From Silene latifolia (taxonomy: Eukaryota > Streptophyta > Magnoliopsida > Caryophyllales > Caryophyllaceae), in contig NC_133526.1 in assembly GCF_048544455.1 (NCBI RefSeq), forward strand, positions 8,262,001 through 8,326,000: 64,000 nucleotides of DNA. Direction: 5' to 3'. The translations under genes were made by a program, and so were the position numbers. A model generated the notes under the pieces. The model was not told the DNA's origin. It made no database searches and saw only the letters and a program-made list of their open reading frames with translations. This document shows positions 1-11,969 of this stretch, piece after piece. The first letter of the stretch is position 1, and every line of letters starts with the position of its first letter.

Positions 1-1647
1 TCCAATTGCCGTTCGGTGAGAACAACAGCTGGCGACGGCTGATCTATAAAAAACCCAGACAAAGCATCCATGTCAACATTCATCGACATATCAGAAAGCC
101 TGTCATCAGGAATGCATAAGGAACCTGCTAAATCCGAGCCATGGGTTAGATCCGTACCAGTCCTGGCCTTCTTGGATTGAGAGCCGGCTAACCCCACCTC
201 TCTCCCTGCCTCGGTAACAGCAGCAGCAGGCGTTGTTTCTTTCCTCTTACCAGAGGGAGGAAGACCTTCCAGAACGGTGACGTCCTCGTCAACATTGACG
301 ACCACCTTATCCTTTTGGACTACGGGGATTGGAGATCGAGTTGGGGTTGACGTCGTAGCCACCGCAGACGTTGTTTTTGGTCTCCGGCGCGGCACGTTAC
401 CGTCAATCTCCACTTGAGTCGCCCCCACATCCATTGCCTTCAACGCCTGCTCCATGAGTTCGTGCGGGGCCTGCCTGCGATCACGCGACGCGGCTTTAGG
501 GTGCAATTCAACGACTCTCTTGTCCTGGTCAAGTCCCAACTTGCTTAGGATGGAGACAGAGAGATCCCGGCCAAATCGATCTGCAAGAAACAAAGTCAAC
601 AGTTAAGCGAAATAAGTAGACCGAGGCTCAAACATCGAAGCATAAAAGCAATGGAGGGCCTCATACCGACCCCACTCACCCTGGCTGAGGGCCGGTATGA
701 GGCCGACGTGGCAAAGCGGCTCGTCTTGAAGGACGATCTGCCTCGGAGGCATCCATCCCTTCGGCGTGCCATCCTTCTCAGCCTCAAACATGCTCATTGC
801 CCGCACTTCGTCGTCTTTAAGATAAACCTTCTTGGCGTCCATCTTAATCTTATTACGGGAGACATATCTTTCATGCTCCCCCTGACTCTCACACCGCAAA
901 TTGACGCGGCCGGAAGGACCAAGGCGGCGGTGGATAGTCCTCCGGAACCTCGACATATACCCACCGCCCTTCCGGTTTTTTGCGGATGTCGGCTGAGACG
1001 GTCACATAACCCGGCTCGGTCTGCAAGCTGTACCACCCCATGGCGCCTTGGGTAGACAGCCGAAGATGGTGGAGCCGGCAGAAAAGGTTCACCGTTGGGG
1101 CCACCCCCTTAAAGAGACAAAACCATACGATGCCTATAATCGTCCTAATGGCCAACGGGTGCAGTTGTGCCACGACGACATTCATGGCTTTGATTATGGC
1201 CGAGACACGTTCATGAAGAGGAAAACGGAGCCCATACTCCAGATGCCTAATATACACGCCTATACAGCCTTCGGGAGGGCAACAGACTGCCTGATCACCC
1301 TCAGGGACAATAATTCTATACCCCCTACCGAAGGAGTAATGGTCTTCAAAAAATTCAGGCCCGGAGACACTAGCGAACTTGTTCGTCCAAACACGATCGG
1401 GTTTAATCGAGCAGGCTTCGCCGTGCCACAAGTAATGCGGCCTCTCTGAATAAGATTGGGTCTTTTCCTCCTCCTCATCATCAAAATCCTCCAAAAATTT
1501 CTCATCAATTTCAGGAGAAGGCGACTTGCGACCCCCGAACCCTACCGGGGTGACAACCAGTGGCTCCTGTTCATCAGGATGCGGCGGTTCGCCCCCCGGG
1601 GTTGAGGTACTGGCCGGAGCGTCAACAGCAGACATGGCGGCAAACAA
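1..1647 (-). pseudogene. Tat-type Ty3 element antisense ORF (PF04195-like), spliced, copy 1
   Basis: Reading leftwards, the ATG at 1647 opens an ORF with an acidic N-terminus, then the block IRHLEYGLRFPLHERV followed by RTIIGIVWF and NLFCRLHHL, which I recognise as the plant 'putative gypsy type transposon' family (PF04195, Transposase_28). Exon 1 is 1647-680 and exon 2 is 580-1, open to the window edge. The 99-bp intron (679-581) has a GTGAGT donor and a TGCAG acceptor. A frame change near position 890 interrupts exon 1: one frame ends in RPRQFAV and the neighbouring frame continues with RVNLRCESQGEHE. The gene lies antisense to the element whose 3' LTR is at 1781-2782. A TATA-like TATAAATAG on the minus strand near 1820 could start its transcript. 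Family knowledge: Tat-lineage elements (Grande, RIRE2) carry such antisense ORFs. Function is unknown. Homologous to 31598-33343. Confidence 0.75.
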
Positions 1648-1780
1648 ATACTTAACAAATAAAAGTTGGGGAAGAATTTGTTTTTACCTTGAAAGAAAGT
1701 GTTACGCCGAGTAACGCTTCGAAAATTAGAGAGAGAAAGAAACTCTTCGAAAACTAGAGAGAGAAAATTTTTCTTGAAAA

Positions 1781-2782
1781 TGAAATTTGTACGACAAAAT
1801 GAGGGGCACACTGCTCTATTTATAGAGCAAAGCCCATTTAGTGGACCAATCAGAGCAAAGCCTATGAAGCGTCCACCAATCAACACCAGGCCACGTGTCA
1901 AGCATGCAGCCACGGAATGTCAATCGACATACAGTGACAAATCTTCTTCGACACGCTCCTTGGTATCTACTTGCTAACGGCCAGCTGATCAACCAAGCTT
2001 GGCAGCACCGGCCGGGGGCAATCAAAAGCACACGACACTCCCAACCTTGGTCTCGGCCAGCGCCATTTCCTTTTTCCACATTCGATGTCCATTACACAAC
2101 AATGTGGCGGGGGGATATGGTACGGCCTGAACAGGACCAAGCCGAGGAAGAAGTTCGACATGCGCAGAATACGCTCAACACGCATCGAAGGTCCATACCA
2201 CGGCATAGACTACGCTGGGGGCAAATTGATGGGGCATATTCTGACCCGCCGACCGAGTCAACATATTGAGCAAGGTCAAAGCTAAAAGACAACAAGTCAA
2301 GAGAAAATGTTCTAACCGACGAAGCTGTCGGCTGTCACTGGGTCTCGGCTTGCAACTAGCCGGCCGAGAGGCATAATCCGTGTACTCACATCCGGTCCCC
2401 TCGGCATGGAGTCAACCAGGCTGCCGGCCTGTCATGGGTCCCTCGGCCGAGGGTAAGACGATCTTTCCACTTTCGCTTACGCCACTTGGCCACTACGTGA
2501 CAAAAGGTGAAAGTCTATAAATACTCATCATCTCTCATTGAGAAACTAACTGAAAATCTGGTATAAACTCCCTTATCTCTCTACAATATACTTTGCCAAG
2601 TTAACATACAACTTATCTCTCCAAGTTTACTGACTTGAGCGTCGGAGTGAGTACGTTCGGCCCCAAGCCGAGCCCTCAGTTTGTTCATCTTGACAGGAAA
2701 GAGTGAAAGGAAGAGACGAGCAACGACATCATTCTACAAGCTTAAGTGGTCACAATCCTGCTCCGGAATCACACCCGGAACA
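1781..2782 (+). mobile_element. 3' LTR of a Tat-like Ty3 retrotransposon
   Basis: Bounded by TGAAATTTG at the left and CACCCGGAACA at the right (TG...CA). The polypurine run GAGAGAGAAAATTTTTCTTG just left of it fits a PPT. Its reverse complement aligns along its length with 30356-31440, for example around the CAACATATTGAGCAAGGTCA block near 2260. A sense TATA box (GTCTATAAATACTC, about 2514-2527) and an antisense TATA (near 1820) point in opposite directions. Gag-pol of this copy would lie left of the window. The 5-bp TSD cannot be checked here. Confidence 0.75.
1812..1830 (-). promoter_or_regulatory. Antisense TATA box inside the LTR
   Basis: The minus strand reads CTCTATAAATAGAGC, about 175 bp upstream of the aORF start at 1647. 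The other LTR copy has an equivalent TAAATAGG on the plus strand at about 31401, about 200 bp upstream of its aORF. Conservation in two copies supports a real promoter for the antisense gene; transcription itself is inferred. Confidence 0.5.
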
Positions 2783-4059
2783 GTTGCCAACAATCAAAGT
2801 CAAGCCCAACTTCAAAGTCCAAGTCAAGGTGGAAAAGATAGGATTCCAAGCTACCTAGGATGCCAGGAATTAAGGTCTTAACCGGGTGATTAATCGCACA
2901 ATTAATCACCAACATAGGATTCTCCAAGCAATTAAGAGGAGAATTAAGGCAAAGGAGCTGGAAACACACGACCCCGATCGGGGTGGGGTGGCCCCGATCG
3001 GGGTTGCATGCCTCTTGGCTTTTACGTTATGCTCTCCTCTCCTATAAATAGGAGAGGTGTTCCAAAGCTTTTGGCATCCAATCTTTACGTCTCATTTTTA
3101 CTTTACAATAGCCTTAAGCTTTATATTTCTCCCATTAGTCTTCTCATTTTAGTTTACAAGTTGTTAAGCTTTCTTTAGTTTAATTTTTCAACATTTGGTA
3201 CTCAAGTTATTGTTCAAGCATTTTGTTATTCAAGCATTTGATTATTATACATTTCTCCTTTACAAGTTCTTCCCTATTGAGGTATTCTTATTTCTAGTTT
3301 GCAAATTTACATTTCTATCTTAGCTTACACATAGTTTATAATTAAAGTACTTAATTTAGATTACATTAGCATTATTTCTTATACATGTTATATCATCTAG
3401 TTCTTATAAATCATTTAATCATGATTATCATTTCTCTTAATATAACTTACAATTTACACTTTAACATGAGTAGCTAAATCTCTTAGTCTAAGGGCTAGGG
3501 GAGCCATGCATAAATCAAATATATAACATGATAAGATAGGTTAAAAATAATATTGTCTAAATTGCTTATATCACATGCTTGTGCCATATTGTTTAATCTT
3601 TGTTTAAGGCCTTATTCAAATGATTAAGTTTGTTCATTCGTTCTATAAGTCGAGAGGCACGGAATTGAATTAGACTAAGCATGTATAGTAGGACGACCTA
3701 GTCATGGACGAGAGTTTCTCTAGGACCCGGTCTATGGTTGACACTAATATCGTAAGGTGGGTGTCTCTAAGCCTAAGCAATTGACAATGTTATTAGTACT
3801 GAATTTATCATAATCATATGTTCACTTTTGCATGTGTGACCCGAACCCCTTAGACTCTCTTTTAATTATATAGTTTACATCACAATTTTTAATAATCATC
3901 AAACAACCAAATCAAACCAAAAACGAAATCGACCTTGATAAAAATCTACCCATAGCAATTCACAACGTAATTCCCGTTTCCTTGTGGTTCGACCCCTATT
4001 ACTACATTTACTTGTGTTTAGGGAATTTATCTTTGCATAGGCACGCGACAAGCCTATCA
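2783..4059 (+). mobile_element. LTR-like sequence, possible solo LTR
   Basis: No coding potential. A TATA box in a near-perfect palindrome (CTCTCCTATAAATAGGAGAG, about 3034-3053) and the right end, with 'TTGTGGTTCGACCCC' near 3982 and 'GGGAATTTATCTTTGCATAG' followed by a TATCA terminus at 4059, resemble the U3/R and 3' end of plant Ty3 (Athila/Tat) LTRs. Two copies of CCCCGATCGGGG lie at about 2972-3004. The start is uncertain: a TG occurs at 2785, but the flanking 5-mers do not match, so no TSD supports the limits. Confidence 0.4.
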
Positions 4060-5671
4060 CCATACTTCCTCGATTTTCTCACTGGGCTGGGTCGTGCCGT
4101 GGGTCGTGCCGCCCACCAGCCCGCGGCCCTTTATGCTAACTATAGGCAGGCCTTACTATTTTTTTTTTATTTTTTTTTGCTGAAATGGCGGGCCGGGCCA
4201 AGTTGCATAAAATGACGGATTAAGGCGGGTCGGGCCGGGTCAGCCCGTGCTGTTGACCAACTCTATATACTGCTAGCCTAAGCAATTAGTCTCACTATAG
4301 ATGGATATATCCGTCTAAAATGAAAGTCGGGTCAAATATGCTTAAAGTGGTGATATTTTTGGGCCCAACCATGCAACTTATTGTTTGTCTTATGTTTTAA
4401 GTGGGTGGATATTTGGCCCGTTTATAACTATAGACGGATATCTCCCGTTTATAATGAGAATTTGTGCAGCCGAGAGGTTCTTATCTAAGACGGTCTTATA
4501 TAAAAATATTCAACTTATAATAACAGGTTCAATTAAAATACTTTATATACGTATAAAAGATGTTTTATTTTGGTAAATTTAATGAATTACGTTGTTTCCT
4601 TGCATTTCTCAACGTAGTTACTCTTTCATGTACTTACACACATTACTTAATCATGGCCTTTTCTCATAATATTTCCACACTTTACCTAGACCCTAAGCAT
4701 CGATAATCCGCTAATTAACATTGAATTTTTGATTATCGGTAGCAAACTTTAATTGTAGAATGTAAATACCTTGTATTGTGGCCTTTTAGGTTTGAAGTGG
4801 GCTTTTTTGTTCCTTAGGGTTTGCCTGGAATCTATGGAACAATTCGGGGGTAAATTTTAATTGGGATATATTTTGAGCGAAGTTAATTATTTGGTTAATG
4901 AGTTCATTGATGATATGTTTGGCATAAGGGTAATGATTACTTAGTAGATGTTTTAATCCCTTAATCATTACCCGGGGGGAGGGTTGGTAATGTATTAACC
5001 TTTTATGAGGGTAATAAATCTAGAAGATGAATAATTACTCTAATGCCAAACATAGAAAATGCATCTTACCTATTACTCTCATATTCATTCCCCCCTTTTA
5101 CCCTCAATCCAAGGAAGCCCTTAGAGAGGGAAAGAAAAGACCATGAGAGTTTGGAGTTGGTGGAAAAAATGATAAAGGGTAATTACGGAAAACATGTACA
5201 TAATTAAGTAAATCATGTACATGAAAGAGCAACACCCTTTTTCAATGTGTGTTAGTATTCATTATAACAAGATAATGGATCATCCGGTTATCAAAGTAGA
5301 ATTACTGAAATAGTAGCGTAAACTCTATTCATATAGGCGTATGCGTTACAATGACAAACTGACAACATGAAGGTTGCATCAAAGCATTTCATCTTCCCTC
5401 CACATTTCAAACTTGGATCACAAGTCGGTATTGGTAGCGATGCTTAGTCTCCAATGTGGAATGTTCAAAGATGTATGGATTGTATTTCAAAAAAAAAAAA
5501 AGACATTTTAAGATTATAGACCGAAGAGACTAAAAGATTCCTAATCAACTCTATCTAACCTCCTAACCCCAACTCCAAATCATCCTACTCGATAACTATA
5601 CAAGCACTCCAGTAATATGGCCTAAAGAAGCACTCCAGCTCGGAGGTGTTTGGGTATACATACAGTGAGAA
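4060..5671. other. Gene-free stretch with a hAT-like GC-rich fragment
   Basis: Downstream flank of the AHK2-like gene. About 4083-4265 is rich in GGGTCGTGCC and GGGCCGGGCC and ends TTGACCAACTCTA, resembling one end of the hAT-type MITE seen intact at 6850-7342; the other end is missing. About 4930-5110 contains partly mirrored TAATCATTACCC and CCCCCCTTTTACCC segments that could be an old foldback element. No ORF with a recognisable domain was seen. Confidence 0.4.
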
Positions 5672-8600
5672 CTATAATGACCTAAAGAAGCAAGCTACAG
5701 CTGAATAGAGTTGCTCCTCTTCGAAAGGTTTAGACACGTATCCATCCATTCCACTCTTCATGCACTCCTCATTTGTAGCTTGAATGACATCGGCTGTCAT
5801 AGCCAATATCGGTGTGTGCCAGGGAATCTCCTCATGTCTTTCTGCTGAGACATCATCGATATCAAGTTTCTCATTAAACTCGCTTTCTTTGAGACGAATT
5901 TGTCGTGTAGCTTCAAACCTAAAAGGCAGGCAATCAACACTAGGGACATAAGCAACATTGATATTCAATTATGACCCATTAACATACGAGCAAGTCTCAT
6001 GAGGGACTATGTCTCACGTAAAGATATTGTGAGATGTAACTTACAATTTGCTAACAAGTAACAACCGACAAAAAAAAAGGCTATTCTCGGGTTATCCATA
6101 ATGAAAAATGAGACGGAAAATGTAAGAGGCAGTGTGTTTGGACCAAATGAAACTAATAATCATCCTACAGAGAAAAAGTTGCGGAGTATTAATTAGCGAA
6201 AAGGCATTGATTACCCGTCCATTTCTGGCATTTGAAGATCCATGAAGCAAGCATCGAATCCATGGGGAGGGTTAAGCATCTTTACAGCAGCCTTTCCACT
6301 GTCGACACAAGTAACAACGGCTCCATATTTCCTAAGAGCTCCTTCTGCCACTTTACGATTAACAGCGTTATCATCTACTACCAATATTTGTTTCCCATTG
6401 AGCAAACTACCAAGACTAGCCGGTTTGGCTTTGTATGATTGTCTTTTCCTCCCATTTGAAAACACTTCATGGAAGCATCCGCTCAAGATGCTCAATCTCA
6501 GAGGCTTTGTCAATATATCATCTACCAAATGACAAGATTTGAGCTCGCTCCGTTCACTAGAACTAATTGAAGTAGCTACAAGGAAAAATTTGGGCACTCT
6601 ATCAGTATAGTTGGTTGGTGCTGCGTCTCTAACAAGGCGACGGAGATCAGCAACAATATCTTTTTCCCAGACCTCCTTTTCGATGAGTACCATGGCTAAT
6701 GGTGCCGATGGACTGAAGGACAAATATCATACATTAGCAAGGTCCTTAAAACATTTTACAGCTATTAAGGGAAGTTATATGTCTAAAACTAGGAACATCA
6801 AGCTGATTTTTTCTTACTGTAGGAAAACATCCACTTTGATGCCCGCGGGTAGAGGTGGCAATCGGGTCAGTCGGGTCGGGTTTGGATCGGGCCACATCGG
6901 GTTGGGTCATATTGGGCCATCATGCCCTTTCAAGTCGAGCCGGGTCGGGTTCGGGTCGTTATCGGGTCGGGTCATTTTGGGTCAAATGATGTATCGGGTC
7001 GGGTCACTATCGGGTCCGATAACTTAATCACATTACTATAATTTTTTACCGTTAAATTTAGCTTTTAACCTATTATTTGGTTTAATTACTTCATTACAAA
7101 GGCAAACATATCAATCTAAACACAAAATCACTTTCATTTTGATCAAAATTAAGCTTAATAATTGTCGGGTTATCAATTTAATCGGGTCAGCATCGGGTCG
7201 GGTCAATATCGGGTCGGTCTGGGTCGGGTTCGGGTCGCTGGTAATCGGGTCGTGTCGGGTTACGGGTCGGGTTGGTTTCGGGTCGCAATGTTTTTGGGCC
7301 CTGTAGGGTCGGGTTTGGGTCGGGTCAGACTTGCCAGCTCTACCCGCGGGTTTGGGCTAATTGCACTTTGGTTATGTGCTGATGGACTGAAGGACAAATA
7401 TCATACACAACTGTCACTATGAAAGGTATAAGAAAGAAATTTACCTGAAATTTAACTTGCTAGAAATAAATGAGCATGCAGATGGAAGATTGGAAACTAT
7501 ATCGACAGATATTCCCAATCGCTGAAGATGATACCGTGTAACTAGAGCTCGAATGCTTCTTTTATCGATGATCAGAGCTCTCAACCCCTTCAACTCCATA
7601 ACAGATGTCTCATATGTGCGGCATTTTGGGTCCAGAGATCTTGATTCTCCTTTCATAAGAAGAGCAGTGAAGGAAAAGGTACTGCCAACACCACGTTCGC
7701 TAACAAATCCGATTTCTCCTCCCATAAGGTCAACTAAACATTTGCTTATACTCAACCCTATTCCAGTACCTCCATAATGCCGTGAAGTGGAACTGTCGGC
7801 CTGCATAAATGGTGTGAAAATACGGCTTTGTGCGTCTTGAGGAATTCCCTCCCCTGTGTCCTCCACTGTCACCAACAGTTTTATCATTCCAGTCGTCTCA
7901 GTAGGATTAGCGGAACACAAGTGTCTGAAACTAGACCAACTTTTCCATCTGTCAACAACGGCAAAACCACTCAACGTGTTTCTTTCTAATCCAGCATTTG
8001 ATTCAGTCGAGCTTTGTTGTAGCAATTCATCCAAAATATCAGGATTGGCCTTCACTTCATTTGCCAAATGCACAGACACAAAAATATGCCCCTCATCATT
8101 TGTAAACTGTAGGTAGAAGATAAGCTCGTCCATTAGACGCTTGTTAACATAAATTTGAACAAAAGACTCAATGACTCTCAGAAAAGAACACAAGCAAAAA
8201 ACCAACCTTCAGTGAATTCCCAACCAGATTGGTAATTATCTGACGAAACCGCCCAGGATCTCCAACAACAATTTCAGGTACTTCTTCAGATACATATACA
8301 GCCAACTGCAATACATAAAGTATGCAATCGATGTTAGGCATCTATTTGACTTACTGTTCATGAAGAAATGATTTTCCTGTCATATAGCTACTTAAACTTA
8401 CTTCTATTTGTTTTTCACGAGATTTCAAAGAGAATAGTGAGACAATGTTGTCAAGAATAGCCCGTAAATCAAAAGGCACAGCTTCAAGTTCCAGCCTGCC
8501 TGATTCTATCTTTGCTTGATCAAGGACCTCATTGATAATAGAGATGAGGTCCTTCCCACTGGCATGAGCTGTCTGTGCATAATCAAGCTGATCATCGTCC

Positions 8601-11600
8601 AGATTGGTATCCATCAGCATTTGTAACATTCCTGCAGCACAAGTCGGATTCTAAATTCGGATTCTAATTTGGGAAGGGCCATTCTGGTCGGATTAGTTTT
8701 ACCACGGCTGCACACACATTAGTAAAAATAATAAAGTAAAGGTCCTTACCTAATACGCCGTTCATTGGAGTTCTAATTTCATGGGAGACTGTGGCAAGAA
8801 ACTGTACAAATACAAAAGCAGAAGATATAATGACATGTATGGAGGTTGCAAAAGGACAAGGGTCAGCTATAATAAGGGTAAATCAATGTAAATGCTAGAA
8901 TTGAGAAAATCACCTGAGATTTGGCAACATCTGCGGCTTCTGCTCGAGCTTTAAGTACTTTCATCTTATGCCAGTCTTCCACCACTCTAATAATCCGATT
9001 AATTGCTGAAAGCAAAATGTAATATACAAGCATTGTGATTGTCACGACTATACCGCTTGCCGTGATAGCCATCCAAGGATAAGAAGGTTGGTGCTTGAAC
9101 CTGCAACATAAATCGACCCTGCTAAGGACAACACTCTAACTTTATGACCTTTGCTAGTCAGAAGTATTCAACACGAGTGTGTGCCGAAGGGTTGGACTTA
9201 GCTGGTCTATGAAAAACTCCCATTTTTGGTTTAAAATGAATCCTAACCATTAATAGAAAATGGAGGAGGAGAAAATAAAGAAGATTTTTGCCTGTATTGA
9301 ACTATCTAAAGGTATGAAAGTAAAATTACCTGCAATGCATCTCATGCTTTCGGAATGGATCACCAAAGTCGAGACCACAGACATGCAGAAGGCCTGTATC
9401 TACTACATCAGTCCCATACATATTAATTGGAGCTGACGCATTTGTTGTATCATAGACATTAACAACAACAGTTTCTTTGCTGGCAAGTTGTTGAAGAATC
9501 TTCTCCACTAGGGATCGAAGGTCGTAAGATGCACCAAGATACCTAGAAAAATAGAATATCCTATAAGCTTCAATTAAGTTCGGTGTAGAGTAGTGCACAA
9601 AGTCCATAAAAATAACTACTAGTATAGAATTACCCAACAGTGGCCGCTATTCGTTGCTCTGGAGTGGCCTCTGGTGGAAGTCCAATGTCATAGATAGCAA
9701 ATGTAAGCACCACACCCAGGTGATTTGACTTAAGCAGCTTAAATGGAGAAGTCAAGACTCCCTTTCCTGTCGCCCTGGCTCTTAAAATGTTGTCCCGATC
9801 ATCCTGCAATATTAAAGCAGGCCATAATATTTATGATCTTTATGACTAAAAGGAATTATAAAGCTAAATAAAAAACTCAAATACCTTTCCAGACATCATG
9901 TCTATGGAAACAATGTGAGCTACAGTCCTCTGACAGAATATAACAGGCGCATATTCATCTCGTCTAGGTGCAGGGTCCATCTTTGTTGGATCAAAATCTT
10001 GCACAAGAGTCTGATCCCCATGTTCCATATTTTTTATAGTCCATCCTTGTTGCTTCTCAAATTGCTCCCTCTCATAATGAGTAACTTTTAATGCATACGC
10101 GACTCCACTAGTGAGTGGCCTCTCAAAAGCAGTTCTCTCTGTATAATCTCCAAATGTTCTCTGGAAAAATGGAAGATAAAAAAAAGGTTAATTGATAAAC
10201 AATACCAATATAATGACCATTTTTCATAATCGGTACCAACATAATCAATATTTAATAATCAATATCAATATATTAACTTTTTTCTACGATAGGTACCAAG
10301 TCGCCTGAAAATCTCATCTTAACCTACTCTAAAAAGTCCAAAAAACATCATTCAAGTACAAATCTCCACTCACCCACTTCCAAACTCCCTCTCTTAGATG
10401 AAAGCACAAAGTAGGAAAAAAATTAGAGTAAAAAGGCGATTTGGTACCTATCCTAGAAAAAAGTTAATATTTTGGTACTGACGTATTAATTATTGGTTAT
10501 GTTGGTATTCATTATGAAAAAGAGGATTAAAGTTGGTAGTGTTTATCAATTTACCCAAAAAAAAAAAATATTGGCTATAGACAATTGCAAATGCATTTCA
10601 TTACAATTTGGAAAAATGGAAGATAAAAAACATATTGGCTATAGATTACCTGGTCCATAACAGAGGGATGTTTTCCATGGTGAAATGTAGAGACGAGAAT
10701 GGCCAGAGCATGAACATGATTCAAGCTCACATTGAACTGATCTTGTAGCATTCTGGCTCGCTCTTCACACATGTTGGACAGTGTTTCCTTTTCTTTAAAA
10801 ATAGTATCTTGATAAACTTTATTGAACAGCCATGCCGCGAAGATCATCAAAGCTACAAAAAAAGAGTTTAATACCTTCTTCTGCCATTTTGTAGTACTTT
10901 TAGCAGGAGTTTGAGTAGGCAATGGAAGCTTGTGCTGCATCAGGTGCTGCAGTGACTCCGGTAACTCATGCTTATTCCATAACCTAAGTTGGACGCTAGT
11001 GACACACGAACAAATGATTATCAACCCCAAAATCACCCACCAGCAATTCGTCAATAACGAAAAACACCTAGACTTGCAGGCCTCTTGTGCATCATCACTA
11101 TGTATCCTTGACCATACCAAATTCCCCTGCGCACAAGACACAACAAAAGATTATACACTGCCATATCTATTAGCAAAATGGCATGTTCGCCTTATCATCT
11201 GAAAACAAGAATTTTGAGTAAGTCTTTGTATCTACCAAATGTCGTAGATTAACTAATCAATCAAATGGTGTTAGTCCAGTGGTAGCCAGGTTAAACCTTG
11301 AAGCTTGCAGAAATGCAGGGGGCGATGATCACTTGGCCACTACAGCCCCCGAAGGGGGTGGCTTACATGGTCCATGTGGTGGTGCGGGAATGCATGGGCC
11401 CGGGGGATTCAACCCCCTCGTCATCGAAAAAAAAAAAACAAATTATTGTATAAGAAACAGGCTAAACAGCATCTAGTTTCATTTAATTCATAACACTCAC
11501 ATGTTAGACAGTCACACGACATTCACATATACTCCCTCCGTCCTATTCATTTGCTTACCTTTGACTAATATAAAACGTAAATAAATGACTGAAATCGAAA

Positions 11601-11969
11601 GAGTATCAAACATAAGTCAGAAATTCAAAAGGGATAGCCACAATTTATCAAAACTTCCAACATAAAAAGTATTAAACAAATTAAAATTACCTGGTCAGAC
11701 AAAGCATGAAACTGGCTATTCTGGCTGCAATTAAATTGACTTAAAAGCACAGACTTGTGCTCCACACCAGAAACTCCATACAAAAACCAACTTATTCCAA
11801 CAAAAACACCCACAAAACCCATCAGAAAAACACTGCCTTTCCATCTCAATTCACCCGGAAACCCATGCTTCTGTTGTTTGCTTTTTCTGAGCTTGAAATT
11901 AGCAGGAATTCTGCCATTACAGGAATTCTGACAGTGGTTGCAATTCAAAGACATTTTCACCAACACCAT
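5672..11969 (-). CDS. AHK2: Cytokinin receptor, CHASE-domain hybrid histidine kinase (AHK2 type)
   Basis: Cytokinin binds the CHASE domain; the kinase autophosphorylates a His and passes phosphate to its C-terminal receiver and then to HPt proteins. Exons, 5' to 3': 11969-11691, 11126-10650, 10160-9885, 9803-9634, 9542-9330, 9100-8914, 8801-8750, 8631-8402, 8305-8207, 8106-7445, 6712-6215, 5918-5672. All introns are GT/AG, phases agree, and the total is 1129 aa (Arabidopsis AHK2: 1176). Hydrophobic segments lie near residues 50-72, 121-142 and 180-196, CHASE at about 235-440, and a membrane segment at about 482-502. The H-box [13 protein letters not shown] has His541, then DTGEGIP (744-750) and GGTGIGLS (773-780). 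The receiver has DD995-996, phospho-acceptor Asp1040 ([11 protein letters not shown]) and Lys1111. [10 protein letters not shown] with GLRALIID and [11 protein letters not shown] fits AHK2 better than AHK3 or AHK4. Met at 11954 is an alternative start. Introns carry a SINE, a MITE and a hAT element; a Stowaway-like end (CTCCCTCCGTCC) lies near 11532. Confidence 0.95.
6702..7407. repeat. 32-bp direct repeat copying the AHK2 exon 11 splice acceptor
   Basis: Positions 6702-6733 and about 7376-7407 match over 32 bp with one difference (GTGCCGATGG versus GTGCTGATGG, then ACTGAAGGACAAATATCATA). The left copy contains the true acceptor of exon 11, CCTTCAG on the minus strand with the exon starting at 6712. 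The right copy repeats the acceptor and the first bases of the exon, upstream in the direction of transcription. The hAT element lies between the copies. Confidence 0.8.
6850..7342. mobile_element. Non-autonomous hAT element (MITE) in the AHK2 intron
   Basis: Terminal inverted repeats TAGAGGTGGCAA and TTGCCAGCTCTA are flanked by a perfect 8-bp target duplication CCCGCGGG (6842-6849 and 7343-7350), the hAT signature. The 493-bp body has no transposase. Both subterminal regions are packed with GGGTCGGGT-type repeats, as expected for transposase-binding motifs. It sits in the intron between exons 10 and 11 of the AHK2-like gene. Confidence 0.9.
10186..10556. mobile_element. MITE in AHK2 intron 2 (family shared with 60565-60935)
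   Basis: The ends are inverted repeats: GGTTAATTGATAAACAATAC at the left and GTGTTTATCAATTTACCC at the right. Internal arms also mirror each other (GGTACCAAGTCGCC and GGCGATTTGGTACC). The ends abut A-runs, so an 8- to 9-bp A-rich TSD is possible but not informative. Short host duplications flank it: GGAAAAATGGAAGATAAAA at about 10162 and 10611, and ATATTGGCTATAG at 10569 and 10632. Superfamily not assigned. Confidence 0.7.
11267..11438 (+). mobile_element. tRNA-derived SINE in AHK2 intron 1
   Basis: The head carries an A-box-like TTAGTCCAGTGGTAGCC and the 3' part a B-box-like GGATTCAACCCC, ending in a run of 12 A. CAAAT occurs directly before (11262-11266) and after (11439-11443) as a probable target duplication. 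It is antisense to the receptor gene. The A-to-B box spacing is far too long for a tRNA gene. Confidence 0.65.

Noticed and set aside
6850..7342. Satellite or GC-rich regulatory island in the receptor intron
   Set aside because: Terminal inverted repeats and the 8-bp duplication CCCGCGGG define a hAT MITE.
11267..11438. tRNA gene
   Set aside because: A- and B-box words are present, but the spacing is far too long, there is no cloverleaf, and the poly(A) tail and flanking repeats fit a SINE.
5672..11969. AHK4/CRE1 or AHK3 identity for the receptor
   Set aside because: [10 protein letters not shown] is shared with AHK4, but the long N-terminus with extra hydrophobic segments, [22 protein letters not shown] and [11 protein letters not shown] fit AHK2 better.
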